From NCBI GenBank assembly GCA_000155695.1, contig DS990592.1, positions 2,837,973 through 2,901,972 on the forward strand: a DNA stretch of 64,000 nt, in the 5' to 3' direction. Positions 9,011 through 18,422 of this stretch are shown here, in pieces. The translations under genes and the position numbers were made by a program. This stretch comes from Verrucomicrobiia bacterium DG1235. Lineage in GTDB: Bacteria; Verrucomicrobiota; Verrucomicrobiia; Opitutales; Opitutaceae. Every line of letters starts with the position of its first letter. Position 1 is the first letter of the stretch. The notes beneath the pieces are model-generated. The model had not been told where the DNA came from and searched no databases. It worked only from the letters and a program-made list of their open reading frames with translations.

Positions 9011-12000
9011 ATGCCTCTAAAAGTCACCGTTTTCATGTTCAGGCGAACGAAACACTTATCCCAATTAAGAAGATCGCTCCATTTGATTAGCCAGAGAAGT
9101 TTCGCGATCCTAGCGACCATCTGCGTCGCAAGCGCCAGCGCCAAATTCGTCGACGTCACCAACTCTTCCGGCATCGGCGACTTCGAACGCGTCGAACGCC
9201 CCCTCGCCACCCAAGAATTCGTCGTGCGCGGCGGCCAGCCCATCGTCATGGACTTCGACCAAAACGGCTGGCAAGACATCTACATCGTCCGCTTCGGCCT
9301 GCCGGACATTATCTACCTCAACGAAGCCGGCTCCTTCACCCGCGTCGACAACCCCCTCGGACTCGACACCACCAACGGCGGAAACGGCGCCGCCTACGCC
9401 GATATCGACAACGACGGCGACAAAGACTTCGTCCTCTCAACCGCCGACGAAAAACGCTACCGTCTTTACATCAACCTCGGCAACGGAACCTACGAAGAAC
9501 AAGCCCAAACCCGCGGCTTCGACCTCCCCTCCGACGTCGACCACAAGGGCACCTCCGTCGCCCTTGGCGACGTCAACCGCGACGGCTACCTCGACATCTT
9601 CACCGGAGACTGGGGCGTCGAAGACGTCGAAGAAACCTACCAGCAACACTACGCCCTCTTCCTCAACCAAGGCGCCGCCAACCCCGGCCACTTCACCAAC
9701 GCCACCGCCGAAGCCGGCATCGTCTTCAATTCCCCCAGAGCCGACTTCTTCACCCCCAACATCACCGACCTCGACCAAGACGGCTGGCCCGACCTCGCCG
9801 TCCTCGTCGACAACGGCAAGTCCAAGCTCTACTGGAACAACGCCAACGGCACCTTCACCGACACCACCGCCGAGTCCGGCACCGCCCGCGAAAACCACGG
9901 CATGGGCTCCGCCATCGGAGACATCGACGGAGACGGAGACCTGGACTGGTTCGTCACCACCATCGCCATGGACCTCTCCGGCGAAAACGTCGAAAACAAC
10001 CAGCTCTACATCAACCAAGGCAACCGCCTCTTCGTAAACCGCTCCCGCGACGCCGGCATGCACTTCGGCGGCTGGGCCTGGGGCACCAACATGTTCGACT
10101 ACGACAACGACGCCGACCTCGACGTCGTCCTCGTCAACAACGAAAACGTATCCAATATCGACGGACAAGCCGGTCCCCTCGTCGACGGACCCATGCGCCT
10201 CTGGCGAAACAACGATCCCGCCACCCTCGACTTCAGCGACGTCTCCAACCTCGAAAACGCCAACCACGCCGCCTGGGGCGTCGGCATCCTCAACTTCGAC
10301 TACGACAAAGACGGCGACCTCGACCTCTTCGCCGTCCACCAATTCTCCCGCCCCATCCTCCTTCGCAACGATCTCAAAAACTCCCCGCCCCACCTCCGCC
10401 TCTCCCTCGAAGGCACCGTCTCCAACCCCGACGCCTACGGAGCTTTCGTCACCCTCCAAGCCACCGAAGACGGCCCCATCCAAGTCCGCGAATACAATCC
10501 CACCAACGCCTACATGGCCCAGCTGGAGCCTTTCCTCCACTTCGGCCTCGGAGACCACGAGGACGAAACCATCCACAAGATCACCGTCCGCTGGCCCAGC
10601 TCCATCGTCCAGGAATTCACCGACGTCGCCATCAACCAAACCTTTCCCATCGTCGAAAACGAGGCCCTGCTCGAAGGCACCGAAATCCCCGTCTTCGCCT
10701 CCCAGCCATCCGACCTCGTCGCCACCCGCGGCCAGACCCTTGATCTCGCCGTTTCCATCGAGGGCGGCTTCCGCCCCACCATCACCTGGTACCGCAACGG
10801 CATCCTCCTTGCCGGCCTCGAAGGCCCCGCTATCACCCTCGACAACATGCAGCCGCGCAACGCCGGCACCTACCACGCCATCGCCACAAACTCCGCCGGC
10901 TCCACCCTCACCAACACCTTCGTCATCGGCGTTCGCTCCGACTTCTCCGACCGCAATATCGCCCGCCAACTCAACGAGCTCATCCTCGACTCCGCCCGTA
11001 TCAATTTCCCCGATCCCCCCATCGTCGCCCGCACCTTCTTCCACGCCTCCGCCGCCATGTGGGACGCCTTCTGGACCTACCAGCCGGACGGTTGGGGCAA
11101 TGCCAAACACCTTTTCCACCGCGAGGACCTCACCCAAACCGACTGGCACGGCGACCGCCTCGCCTCCCAAGCCGAAGCCCTCTCCCACGCCGTCTTCACC
11201 GTCGCCAAGGAACGCTACCGCACCGCCTTCAACCACGACGCCATCCACCTCGCCCTCGACGATTTCATGTTGGAACACGGCTACGATCCCGCCGACTCCT
11301 CCATAGAAGGTAATTCCCCCGCCGCCGTCGGCAACCGCATCGGCAGCGCAATCCTAACCCTCTCCCTCGACGACGGCTCAAACGAAGCCAACGGCTACGC
11401 TGACACCACCGGCTACGCCCCCGTCAACGAGCCGCTCACCTACGGTGCCTCCGGCGTCACCCTCGTCGACCCCAACCGCTGGCAACCCCTCAACCTCACC
11501 CGCTCCGTCACTAAAAACGGCATCGACCTCGGCGCCGAAATCCAACAATTCCTCACCCCTGGCTGGAACTGGGTCACCCCCTTCGCCCTCGAGAAACCGA
11601 CCGAGTCCACCATCCTCATCGACCCCGGCCCGCAACCGCTCTTCGGCACCGAAACCGAACCCCAGCTCATCGCCGAACTGGTCGAAGTCATCCGCGCCTC
11701 CTCCATCATGGACCCCGCCCAAGACGTCATCATCGACGCCTCTCCTGGCAGCCTCCAGCAAAACAATCCCTACCTCACCCAAGACGGACAAGGCCATCCC
11801 CTCAACCCCTTCACCGGCCAGCCCTACGCCGAAAACCTCGTCAACCAAGGCGACTACTTCCGCATCACCGCAGAATTCTGGTCCGACGGCCCGGGCATAG
11901 AAGGCCCGCCTGGCGTCTGGAACATGCTGCACAACCAAACCACCGACGACCCTCGCTTCATCCGCCGCCTCGGCGGAGTCGGTCCGGAACTCACCCCGCT

Positions 12001-13312
12001 CGAATGGGACGTGCACGCCTACCTCGCCCTCAACGGAGCCCTCCACGACGCCGCCATCGCCGCCTGGACCATCAAGTCGAAGTACGACTCCATCCGCCCC
12101 ATTTCCATGATCCGCTACCTCGCCTCCCTTGGCCAGTCCACCGATCAATCCCACCCCAGCTACCACCCCTCCGGCCTACCCCTCGAACCGGGCCTCATCG
12201 AACTCATCACCCCCGAATCCTCCGCCCCCGGACAACGCCACGCCCTCCTCGCCGAATTCGTAGGAGAGCTCGCCATCTACTCCTGGCGCGGCGTCCCCCA
12301 GAACCCCCGCGAAAACAACGCCGGTGTCGGCTGGGGCCGCGCCGCCAACTGGTCGCCCTACCACCTGCGCACCTTTCCCACGCCAAACTTCGCAGGCTAC
12401 GTTTCCGGACACTCCACCTTCTCCCGCGCCGGCGCCGAAGTCATGTCCCTGCTCACTGGCTCACCCTACTTCCCCGGCGGCCTCAAGGAATTCTACTTCC
12501 CCGCCGGCGAGTATCTGCAAGTTGAATACGGCCCTCGCGAACCAGTCACCGTGCAAGTCGCCACCTACTACGACACGGCCGATATCACCGGCGTCGCCCG
12601 CATCTACTGCGGCGTCCACATCGCAGCCGACGACATCGTAGGCCGCAAGGTCGGCGCCCGCGTCGGCATCGACTCCGTCCTCAAAACCCTCGCCCTCCGC
12701 CAAGGCGCTTTCGCCCCAGAAGGCTTCCTCGAACCGCGTCTCCAGCTCCCGCTCGCACCCGGTCAAGACTCCCCTCTCATAACCTACAAATCTCAATCTC
12801 CCGCCAAGCTAAGCCCTGCCGCAGCCGCCTCGCATGTCGACGTCACCTTCGATCCCGGACTCTTCATCGCTCCCGCCGACTCCGGCCAAGTCCAGTTCAT
12901 TTCCCGGCATCAGCATTTCTCTAGCTTCAACGTCGAAGGCCTCGCCAACCAAGACGCCCCCATCATTCTCGATTTCCAAATTGCCACCGACGAACCAGTC
13001 ACCCTTCTCGCCACCGGCCTGACGGAAGATGAAACTCCCGTCACTCTCTCGCTCTACCAGAAATCAGACGAAAGCTACCAGCTCCTCGCCAGCAACCAAA
13101 ACTGGCTGCAGCACCCCAGCGCTTCCATCGCTTCCATCTACGCCAACCGCCGCAACCTCCAAGGCGCCGAACTCGAAGTATCCGCTTCAGCCCTACCACT
13201 CACCCTCTCCCTCGGCTCCTACCGCATCACCCTTTCGAGCTCCCAGGAGCAGCCTCTGCCTGCAACGCTCGCGCTCGAAATCGTCACCTCCGAACAAGCG
13301 ACGAGCCGATAG
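9011..13312 (+). CDS. FG-GAP/UnbV - Ig-like - vanadium-haloperoxidase-type fusion protein, exported
   Basis: A 1433-residue protein; ATG 9035 is an alternative start before the same signal peptide (FAILATICVASASA). Residues about 45-455 hold FG-GAP/VCBS propeller repeats with Ca-binding loops such as 'DFDQNGWQD', 'DIDNDGDKD' and 'DIDGDGDLD'. A UnbV/ASPIC-like domain follows (about 460-550, 'ITVRWPSSIVQEF'), then an Ig-like domain (about 556-640, 'PTITWYRNG'). Residues about 645-1240 are PAP2/vanadium-haloperoxidase-like, with the vanadate- or phosphate-site motifs 'KYDSIRPIS' (R1029), 'YVSGHSTFSR' (S1132, H1134) and 'CGVHIAADD' (H1203, the expected axial ligand). The last 180 residues are beta-rich and unassigned. 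Activity could be halide oxidation or phosphatase. A 613-residue antisense reading frame is a codon-bias shadow. Confidence 0.87.
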   Translation: MPLKVTVFMFRRTKHLSQLRRSLHLISQRSFAILATICVASASAKFVDVTNSSGIGDFERVERPLATQEFVVRGGQPIVMDFDQNGWQDIYIVRFGLPDIIYLNEAGSFTRVDNPLGLDTTNGGNGAAYADIDNDGDKDFVLSTADEKRYRLYINLGNGTYEEQAQTRGFDLPSDVDHKGTSVALGDVNRDGYLDIFTGDWGVEDVEETYQQHYALFLNQGAANPGHFTNATAEAGIVFNSPRADFFTPNITDLDQDGWPDLAVLVDNGKSKLYWNNANGTFTDTTAESGTARENHGMGSAIGDIDGDGDLDWFVTTIAMDLSGENVENNQLYINQGNRLFVNRSRDAGMHFGGWAWGTNMFDYDNDADLDVVLVNNENVSNIDGQAGPLVDGPMRLWRNNDPATLDFSDVSNLENANHAAWGVGILNFDYDKDGDLDLFAVHQFSRPILLRNDLKNSPPHLRLSLEGTVSNPDAYGAFVTLQATEDGPIQVREYNPTNAYMAQLEPFLHFGLGDHEDETIHKITVRWPSSIVQEFTDVAINQTFPIVENEALLEGTEIPVFASQPSDLVATRGQTLDLAVSIEGGFRPTITWYRNGILLAGLEGPAITLDNMQPRNAGTYHAIATNSAGSTLTNTFVIGVRSDFSDRNIARQLNELILDSARINFPDPPIVARTFFHASAAMWDAFWTYQPDGWGNAKHLFHREDLTQTDWHGDRLASQAEALSHAVFTVAKERYRTAFNHDAIHLALDDFMLEHGYDPADSSIEGNSPAAVGNRIGSAILTLSLDDGSNEANGYADTTGYAPVNEPLTYGASGVTLVDPNRWQPLNLTRSVTKNGIDLGAEIQQFLTPGWNWVTPFALEKPTESTILIDPGPQPLFGTETEPQLIAELVEVIRASSIMDPAQDVIIDASPGSLQQNNPYLTQDGQGHPLNPFTGQPYAENLVNQGDYFRITAEFWSDGPGIEGPPGVWNMLHNQTTDDPRFIRRLGGVGPELTPLEWDVHAYLALNGALHDAAIAAWTIKSKYDSIRPISMIRYLASLGQSTDQSHPSYHPSGLPLEPGLIELITPESSAPGQRHALLAEFVGELAIYSWRGVPQNPRENNAGVGWGRAANWSPYHLRTFPTPNFAGYVSGHSTFSRAGAEVMSLLTGSPYFPGGLKEFYFPAGEYLQVEYGPREPVTVQVATYYDTADITGVARIYCGVHIAADDIVGRKVGARVGIDSVLKTLALRQGAFAPEGFLEPRLQLPLAPGQDSPLITYKSQSPAKLSPAAAASHVDVTFDPGLFIAPADSGQVQFISRHQHFSSFNVEGLANQDAPIILDFQIATDEPVTLLATGLTEDETPVTLSLYQKSDESYQLLASNQNWLQHPSASIASIYANRRNLQGAELEVSASALPLTLSLGSYRITLSSSQEQPLPATLALEIVTSEQATSR

Positions 13313-13329
13313 ACGACAGCCTAAGCGCA

Positions 13330-13521
13330 GCCTACGCAGACCCTCGTAGACCTTCGATACGTCCAAGTCCGCCAACGACTTTCCCCATCTCCGCCACCTC
13401 GTTGTGCAAAAGCCAAACCTCCGACAACCAGCTCGCGAAATCCCCCAGCGCGCTCGACGACCCGCTCGACTGCGGGCGCGAAGCGAATCGACGCATTTTG
13501 GAATGAAATTGAAAAAATCAC
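13330..13521 (-). pseudogene. Possible frameshifted small gene
   Basis: On the minus strand three frames together read like one small helical protein: 'RFAPAVERVVERAG' in one frame, 'DFASWLSEVWLLHNEVAEMG' in the next, and 'KSLADLDVSKVYEGLRRLRLG' in the third. Both changes fall at runs of G (five and four), and both are fixed by removing one G. This suggests either a recently broken gene or two homopolymer errors. The repaired frame would run on over the end of the haloperoxidase gene, which argues against it. No family is recognised. Confidence 0.25.
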
Positions 13522-13816
13522 GACGGTGGGAGATTCGAAACGTGACGAAGCGCCCTACACCTCGCCCCTTTCCCCCTTCGGTTTCGCCCACTCAAGATCT
13601 ACCCCAAATCCCCCCCTATTAATCGCAGAAATTTATCCCATCTGCTAAGGCAATCGCTCCGTCCGCGCCCGTGACTCGATTCGCTCGCGAGCTCCGATCT
13701 CTACCGATGCCCCCGATAATAACTCCCTACAAAGACCTGCCCTTCTTCGCCCGGCCCCTCCCAAACAGCCCTCGAGAGCTAACCCCTTAGCAGCAAATAT
13801 AAAGTAAATCACAAGC

Positions 13817-13827
13817 CTACCTAATAC
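13817..13827 (+). promoter_or_regulatory. Shared leader motif CTACCTAATAC, copy 2
   Basis: Identical to 8848-8858 and placed 110 bases before the hybrid kinase start. See that entry; the role is a guess. Confidence 0.25.
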
Positions 13828-13936
13828 TCTTGTTTAAGCCCCGTCCCTTCGCGCCCGATAGCACAGCCGTAGAAGCGCCACCAAGAATACCCTCTATGCC
13901 ACACTAGAGGACGTCTTTGCTTCACGACCGACTACA

Positions 13937-16336
13937 ATGAAGATAAAGAAGAAACTGAGCAATCTGATCGGAGCGAGCATCATCGGCTCCGTTCTGCTCG
14001 CCGTCGTCATCACAACGATCTTTCTCATTCTCTTCGACCAGGAGCAAAAGTCGGGACAAGCTTCCGACGACTTTCAGGCAGTCTCCTCCTTCTCCGAAAA
14101 AGCCCGCTCCCTTCTCCTTCTCTTCGAGCTCTCAAGCCTCGGCGACGAGGACAATATCGTCATCATCGATCTCCTCACAGAAGAAGGAATCAACAAAACC
14201 TACCAAAGCCTGGAGGAAGCAGGGCAACGGGAAAAACTGGGCGACTACTTCAACACCAACAGCATCCGGGAAGAACTCGACACCCTCAGCTCACTCTCGG
14301 CAGAAGTGAGATCCGATCCCTCCAGAAACGAACTCCAAAGCCAGCTCTCTGAAGCGTCCGCCCACTTTCACGAGACCCTCAACGAACTGGAAATCCACGC
14401 CAACCAAATCGCCGAAAACGAGCAGGCAGCCATCAAACGCGCCAAGGAACTCTCACTCGCAGTCGCAGTCGTCACCGTCGCGGTCTACCTCTCATCTATT
14501 CTCTACGTCCGTTCCAAAACCGTGCGCGAGATCGTAGAGCCTATGGAGCTCCTATCGGATCAAGCCGAACGCGCCGTACGCACCGGAGACCGTATCGACC
14601 TTCCCATTCAAGGCCCCAAAGAAATACGCCAGCTCTACAGCAGCATACAAGTATTCGCCAACCAACTACATTCTCTAGTCGACGAACGCACCCAAAAGCT
14701 CGCCGTCGCGAACACCGACTTCGCCCGCCAAGCCGAAATCGCCAAACAGCTCGCCGAAAAAGCGAACGCCGCCAACGAGGCGAAGAGTACCTTTCTCGCA
14801 AATATGAGCCACGAGATCCGCACCCCCATGAACGGAATCCTCGGCATGCTCATCATTCTCGAGGACATCATTTCTTCCAAAGACCAGGAAGAGCTCGTCC
14901 TCTCCGCGAAAGAATCAGCCCACAGTCTTCTCAAAATAATAAACGAAATTCTCGACTTCTCCAAAATCGAAGCCAACGCAGTCGAGCTCGAATCCATTCC
15001 CATAAACATCGCCGACGTCGCCTACGGAGCTACCGAACTCATCGCCCTAAAAGCTCACGAAAAGGACATCCAGCTCATCACCCAAGTCGACCCCACCTTG
15101 CACGACTCCCTCGTCGGCGACCCCCATCGTATTCGTCAAGTCTGCATCAACCTCCTAGGCAACGCCCTCAAGTTCACCGAAAACGGCTCCGTTCGCCTCC
15201 GTGTCGCTCGCGCGAGAACCCAGCAAGAAGGATCATCTCGAATACGTATCGAAATATCAGATACTGGAACCGGCATACCAAAAGAAAAAATCAAAACGCT
15301 CTTTCAAGCCTTTAGCCAAGTCGATTCCTCCACGACTCGAGTCTACGGAGGCACCGGACTCGGCCTCTCGATCTCACGCAAGCTCGTCGAGCTCATGGGA
15401 GGCGTCATCGGAGTGGAGAGCGAGATCAACAAAGGCTCCACCTTCTGGATGGAAATCCCGCTCAAACACCCAGACAAGTCCTTCTCCCCCCTACTTCAGG
15501 TACCGGAAAACCTCCGCAATTCCCAACTGCTCGTCCTCACTCCCCACCCAGAGCAGGCCGCCTTCCTCTCCGCCCAATTCAAGGCCCTCCAACTCGGATC
15601 GCTCGTCACGAAAGATATCAAAATATTCAAAACCCATATCCAGAAGGAAGATCCAAATTTCAACTACGCGCTCATTGACAGTTCCATAGGAGAAGAAGAG
15701 GCCGAGGCTCTAGCCAAAGACATCGCAGCTAAACACCCTCGCGTCAAATCCGTCCTCATCTCGCCCATGGGTGCCGGTCGCCAGCCCGACTCCGCTTTTC
15801 ACGCCGGCATCAGCAAACCGATAAAAGACTCCTCCCTCGTCAACCTACTCGACCGACTCGACCGTGGCATTCCAGTCAGCCGACGCACAAAACAACAACG
15901 AGAACTTGAGATCCAATCCAACAGTTTCTCAAATCGAAACCTCCGAATCCTCGTCGCCGAAGACAACAAGATAAACCAAAAGGTCATCCAACTCCTACTC
16001 AAACGAATGGGGTGCTCCTGCAAGATCGTCGTAGACGGAGAGCAAGCCGTCAAAGACATGCAAACCGCCACATACGACTTCGTATTCATGGATTGTCAAA
16101 TGCCCGTCCTCGACGGATTCCAGGCCACTCAGCGTATCCGAAAAACCATGCCACACCACCACAACACTCCCATAATCGCCCTCACCGCCAACGCCCTCAA
16201 AGGATATGAGGAAAAATGCTACCAAGCCGGTATGAACGACTTCATAACCAAACCAATCGATCCAGACGAACTATTGGAGATCGTCGAGAAATGGAGCTCA
16301 AGAGACCGGGCGCTCTCGTCAAATATTAATCAATAA
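13937..16336 (+). CDS. Hybrid sensor histidine kinase (HAMP-HisKA-HATPase-REC)
   Basis: A 799-residue inner-membrane protein. Two membrane helices (about 10-34 and 171-191) flank a helical periplasmic sensor of about 135 residues. A HAMP-like segment and coiled coil (about 192-280) lead to HisKA with H292 in '[17 protein letters not shown]', HATPase_c with '[10 protein letters not shown]', 'DTGTGIP' and '[19 protein letters not shown]', a degenerate middle domain (about 515-640) that looks like an inactive receiver, and a true receiver with 'VAEDNKINQ' and phospho-acceptor D719 in 'FVFMDCQMP'. No output domain is present, so it signals to an unlinked partner. The porin and PstS-like genes follow on the same strand, which suggests that the kinase senses the ligand handled by them. 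Confidence 0.9.
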   Translation: MKIKKKLSNLIGASIIGSVLLAVVITTIFLILFDQEQKSGQASDDFQAVSSFSEKARSLLLLFELSSLGDEDNIVIIDLLTEEGINKTYQSLEEAGQREKLGDYFNTNSIREELDTLSSLSAEVRSDPSRNELQSQLSEASAHFHETLNELEIHANQIAENEQAAIKRAKELSLAVAVVTVAVYLSSILYVRSKTVREIVEPMELLSDQAERAVRTGDRIDLPIQGPKEIRQLYSSIQVFANQLHSLVDERTQKLAVANTDFARQAEIAKQLAEKANAANEAKSTFLANMSHEIRTPMNGILGMLIILEDIISSKDQEELVLSAKESAHSLLKIINEILDFSKIEANAVELESIPINIADVAYGATELIALKAHEKDIQLITQVDPTLHDSLVGDPHRIRQVCINLLGNALKFTENGSVRLRVARARTQQEGSSRIRIEISDTGTGIPKEKIKTLFQAFSQVDSSTTRVYGGTGLGLSISRKLVELMGGVIGVESEINKGSTFWMEIPLKHPDKSFSPLLQVPENLRNSQLLVLTPHPEQAAFLSAQFKALQLGSLVTKDIKIFKTHIQKEDPNFNYALIDSSIGEEEAEALAKDIAAKHPRVKSVLISPMGAGRQPDSAFHAGISKPIKDSSLVNLLDRLDRGIPVSRRTKQQRELEIQSNSFSNRNLRILVAEDNKINQKVIQLLLKRMGCSCKIVVDGEQAVKDMQTATYDFVFMDCQMPVLDGFQATQRIRKTMPHHHNTPIIALTANALKGYEEKCYQAGMNDFITKPIDPDELLEIVEKWSSRDRALSSNINQ

Positions 16337-16399
16337 ATCGCCGACGTTCGCAAAAAAGCGCCATAACGCGGATCCATTAAGTTGGACCAGTTTACACGA

Positions 16400-17668
16400 A
16401 TGTACCAAAAACTTCTATACACTATACTCGCTTGCCTCCTCGCCCACGCATCCGCGCAGGCTCAGGAGAATGACACATCCCTTGCCCTGCTTAGTGAGGA
16501 AGTCGCCGTACTTTCTCGACAAAACGCTGAGCTGATCGCCGCCCTTAAGGACCGGCTCGCCCGCTACGAATCACAGCAAGCCACCGTAAACTCGCTCGCT
16601 CAACGCGTCGCCGAGCTTGAAAACGCCCAGACAATAGAAGCCCCCGAATCCCCTGCAGAACCTACACTGGAGACCCAAATAGCCTCCCTCGAAACAGCCA
16701 GTCTTCTTGAACTAGCCGAGCAAGACTCGCTCGAACACGAGCCCAACATATCATTCGGTGGCTGGGCCGGATTCGTTTTCGCCGACGACGATCGCGACGG
16801 TACGAAGCCCTATTTCGACGCCCATCCGCTCTACCTTTATACCAAGGCCGAGCCAGCCGAAAACTGGACCTTCTTTGGCGAACTGGAATTCGAGCACCTT
16901 TTCAAGTCCAGCAGCTCTGGCACCAAAGGCGACCTCAAGATAGAGCGCCTCTACCTCGAACACCAACTCGCCGACAGCGGAAAAATCAGAGCAGGTAAGT
17001 TCTTCATCCCCTTCGGCTACTGGTACCGCCTTCACTGGCACTTCCTCACCGAAACCCTCAGCAGGCCAATATCTTTCAACAACGCCTACGTCCCGAGACA
17101 ACAAGTCGGTATCGAATACCTGAATACCGCTAGCTTGGGCGACGCCCACCTATCCTACTACGCGTGGTTAGGCGACGGACCGGATATCTCCGGAACCAAT
17201 AAACGCTCCGAAAGCGACTTCTCACTCGGAGCCGCCATCTTCGCCGAAACCCACTTTGGCGAACACCTCGCAGCCGGAGCCTCGCTCGCCGTACATCAGC
17301 AAAAGGTAAACTTCGAAACCCAGCGCAACTATGTCCTCGGCGGCAAACTCTCCTCCGGCCCGATCGACCTTCGCGGCGAAATCTACCACCACGAACGCGA
17401 GCTGAGCGACAACCTCGATACCGCATACCTTTCCGCCCAATTTAACGCCAGCGACACCTTCGGCTTCGTTTACCGATACGATTTCGGCGACGATCTTAAA
17501 TCAAGCAAAGATCCCCTCTCCCCCGATGCCGACACCAGCAGCATTGGCTTCATTTGGCGCCCACAACCCTACCTCCTATTCAAAGGCGAATACCGATTCA
17601 ACGAATTCGAAAGCGCCACCACTGAAGACTTCAACAACTGGAATCTATTCAGCGCCATCAAATTCTAG
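16400..17668 (+). CDS. Outer-membrane porin with N-terminal coiled coil
   Basis: A 422-residue protein starting at ATG 16400, which is followed by a signal peptide (LLYTILACLLAHASAQAQ); an in-frame TTG lies 18 bases earlier. Residues about 30-80 are a coiled coil ('LSEEVAVLSRQNAELIAALKDRL'), which in porins of this sort may span the periplasm. The rest is an alternating amphipathic strand pattern ending in aromatic 'NWNLFSAIKF', as expected for a 16-strand barrel with a C-terminal Phe. Strands such as 'NISFGGWAGFVFADDD' and 'WTFFGELEFEHLF' resemble phosphate-selective or LbtU-like porins. Substrate unknown. It lies between the hybrid kinase and the binding protein, 25 bases before the latter. 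Confidence 0.75.
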   Translation: MYQKLLYTILACLLAHASAQAQENDTSLALLSEEVAVLSRQNAELIAALKDRLARYESQQATVNSLAQRVAELENAQTIEAPESPAEPTLETQIASLETASLLELAEQDSLEHEPNISFGGWAGFVFADDDRDGTKPYFDAHPLYLYTKAEPAENWTFFGELEFEHLFKSSSSGTKGDLKIERLYLEHQLADSGKIRAGKFFIPFGYWYRLHWHFLTETLSRPISFNNAYVPRQQVGIEYLNTASLGDAHLSYYAWLGDGPDISGTNKRSESDFSLGAAIFAETHFGEHLAAGASLAVHQQKVNFETQRNYVLGGKLSSGPIDLRGEIYHHERELSDNLDTAYLSAQFNASDTFGFVYRYDFGDDLKSSKDPLSPDADTSSIGFIWRPQPYLLFKGEYRFNEFESATTEDFNNWNLFSAIKF

Positions 17669-17693
17669 CGCTCCCTAAGCACGCCTTCTCAAA

Positions 17694-18182
17694 ATGAAAA
17701 CGTATCCAACTCTCAAGCGCAGTTCACGAGCCGCCAAGCTTCTATCAGCCCTGGCCGCCTACCTTGCCACTACTACAACACTCATCCTAGCCAAAGACCA
17801 ACCAGCAGAGTTCGTCATCCTCGCGAACAAGGACAACCCGATCCAGACCATCGAAAAATCCGATCTCGCCAGACTCTACCTATCCAAGACCCGTAAAGTC
17901 GACGGACACGCCTACCGCGTCGTCAACCTAGCCGAAGACCAAGTCAAAGAAGAATTCCTCAGCGACCTCACCTCCATGAGCCCCGCCGAAATCGAGCGAC
18001 ACTACATCACCATGGAACTGCGAGGAGAAGGAGAGAAACCAAAAGAAGTGTCCTCCTCAAAAAGCATGATCTTCCTGCTCATCAAGTCCGACAAAATCAT
18101 CGGCTGGCTCCCCCTCTCCGAATACGAAAGCCTCTCGGAGCCAATGAAAAAACAGATGCGCGTCATCCGCATCAACCAATAG
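17694..18182 (+). CDS. Short PstS-like periplasmic binding protein
   Basis: A 162-residue protein with a long N-terminal signal (cleavage near 'TTTLILAKDQP', about residue 34). The mature part is about half a substrate-binding domain: 'EFVILANKDNPIQTIEKSDLARLYLSKTRKV' is the conserved start of many PstS-like proteins, and 'IFLLIKSDKIIGWLPLSEYES' matches the 'V..IGY' return strand. At this length it is a one-lobe member, the type often found beside porins and sensor kinases rather than beside PstCAB. It may deliver phosphate or another oxyanion signal to the kinase encoded upstream. It is the last gene of the set; a strong terminator follows 28 bases after the stop. Confidence 0.75.
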   Translation: MKTYPTLKRSSRAAKLLSALAAYLATTTTLILAKDQPAEFVILANKDNPIQTIEKSDLARLYLSKTRKVDGHAYRVVNLAEDQVKEEFLSDLTSMSPAEIERHYITMELRGEGEKPKEVSSSKSMIFLLIKSDKIIGWLPLSEYESLSEPMKKQMRVIRINQ

Positions 18183-18210
18183 CCACACCGCTAAAAACCG
18201 AGCCCTCCCG

Positions 18211-18246
18211 AACCCTTTTCGAACACACGAGCGAAAAGGGTTTTTT
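18211..18246 (+). terminator. Rho-independent terminator of the kinase-porin-binding protein set
   Basis: An 11-bp perfect stem, AACCCTTTTCG paired with CGAAAAGGGTT, closes a 10-base loop (18222-18231) and is followed by a T run ending at 18246. It lies 28 bases after the binding-protein stop codon on the same strand. Confidence 0.9.
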
Positions 18247-18348
18247 CATACCCCCCTCACACCAAAGCCCGCCCTCGACTCCCCATGGAACATCCTCCAC
18301 CCTAAACACTCAAAAAAAATCAAACCAAGCCCCCCACCGTCCCCCTTA

Positions 18349-18404
18349 AAACCCAACGCCCAAATCCCAAAATCAAAATTCCTAATTCCTAATTCCTAAT
18401 TCCT
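18349..18404 (+). repeat. Heptamer repeat array (AATTCCT type)
   Basis: Eight consecutive 7-base units. The last four are exact AATTCCT copies (18377-18404); the first four are variants such as AAACCCA and AATCCCA. The array ends 18 bases before the MoxR start codon. It belongs to the G-poor heptamer family seen at nine other places in the window. Confidence 0.8.
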
Positions 18405-18422
18405 AATTTTAATTTACAGCCC

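Larger units (their letters stand above)
13313..13936. other. Long non-coding stretch before the hybrid kinase gene
   Basis: This 624-base gap has no convincing intact gene. Its first third may hold a decayed minus-strand gene (separate entry). The rest is C-rich, with a 10-bp palindrome GCTCGCGAGC near 13681, a second copy of CTACCTAATAC at 13817-13827, and AT-rich sequence (ATATAAAGTAAATC near 13797) that could contain the kinase promoter. No clear terminator for the preceding gene is visible. Confidence 0.5.

Noticed and set aside
9437-11278. A 613-residue open frame antisense to the haloperoxidase fusion gene
   Set aside because: It is extremely rich in Gly, Val, Asp and Glu, the mirror image of C-ending codons with FG-GAP repeats on the other strand. 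It has no domain, and similar shadows occur opposite every GC3-rich gene here.
18349-18404. CRISPR array
   Set aside because: Units are 7 bases without spacers, and no cas genes are present anywhere in the window.
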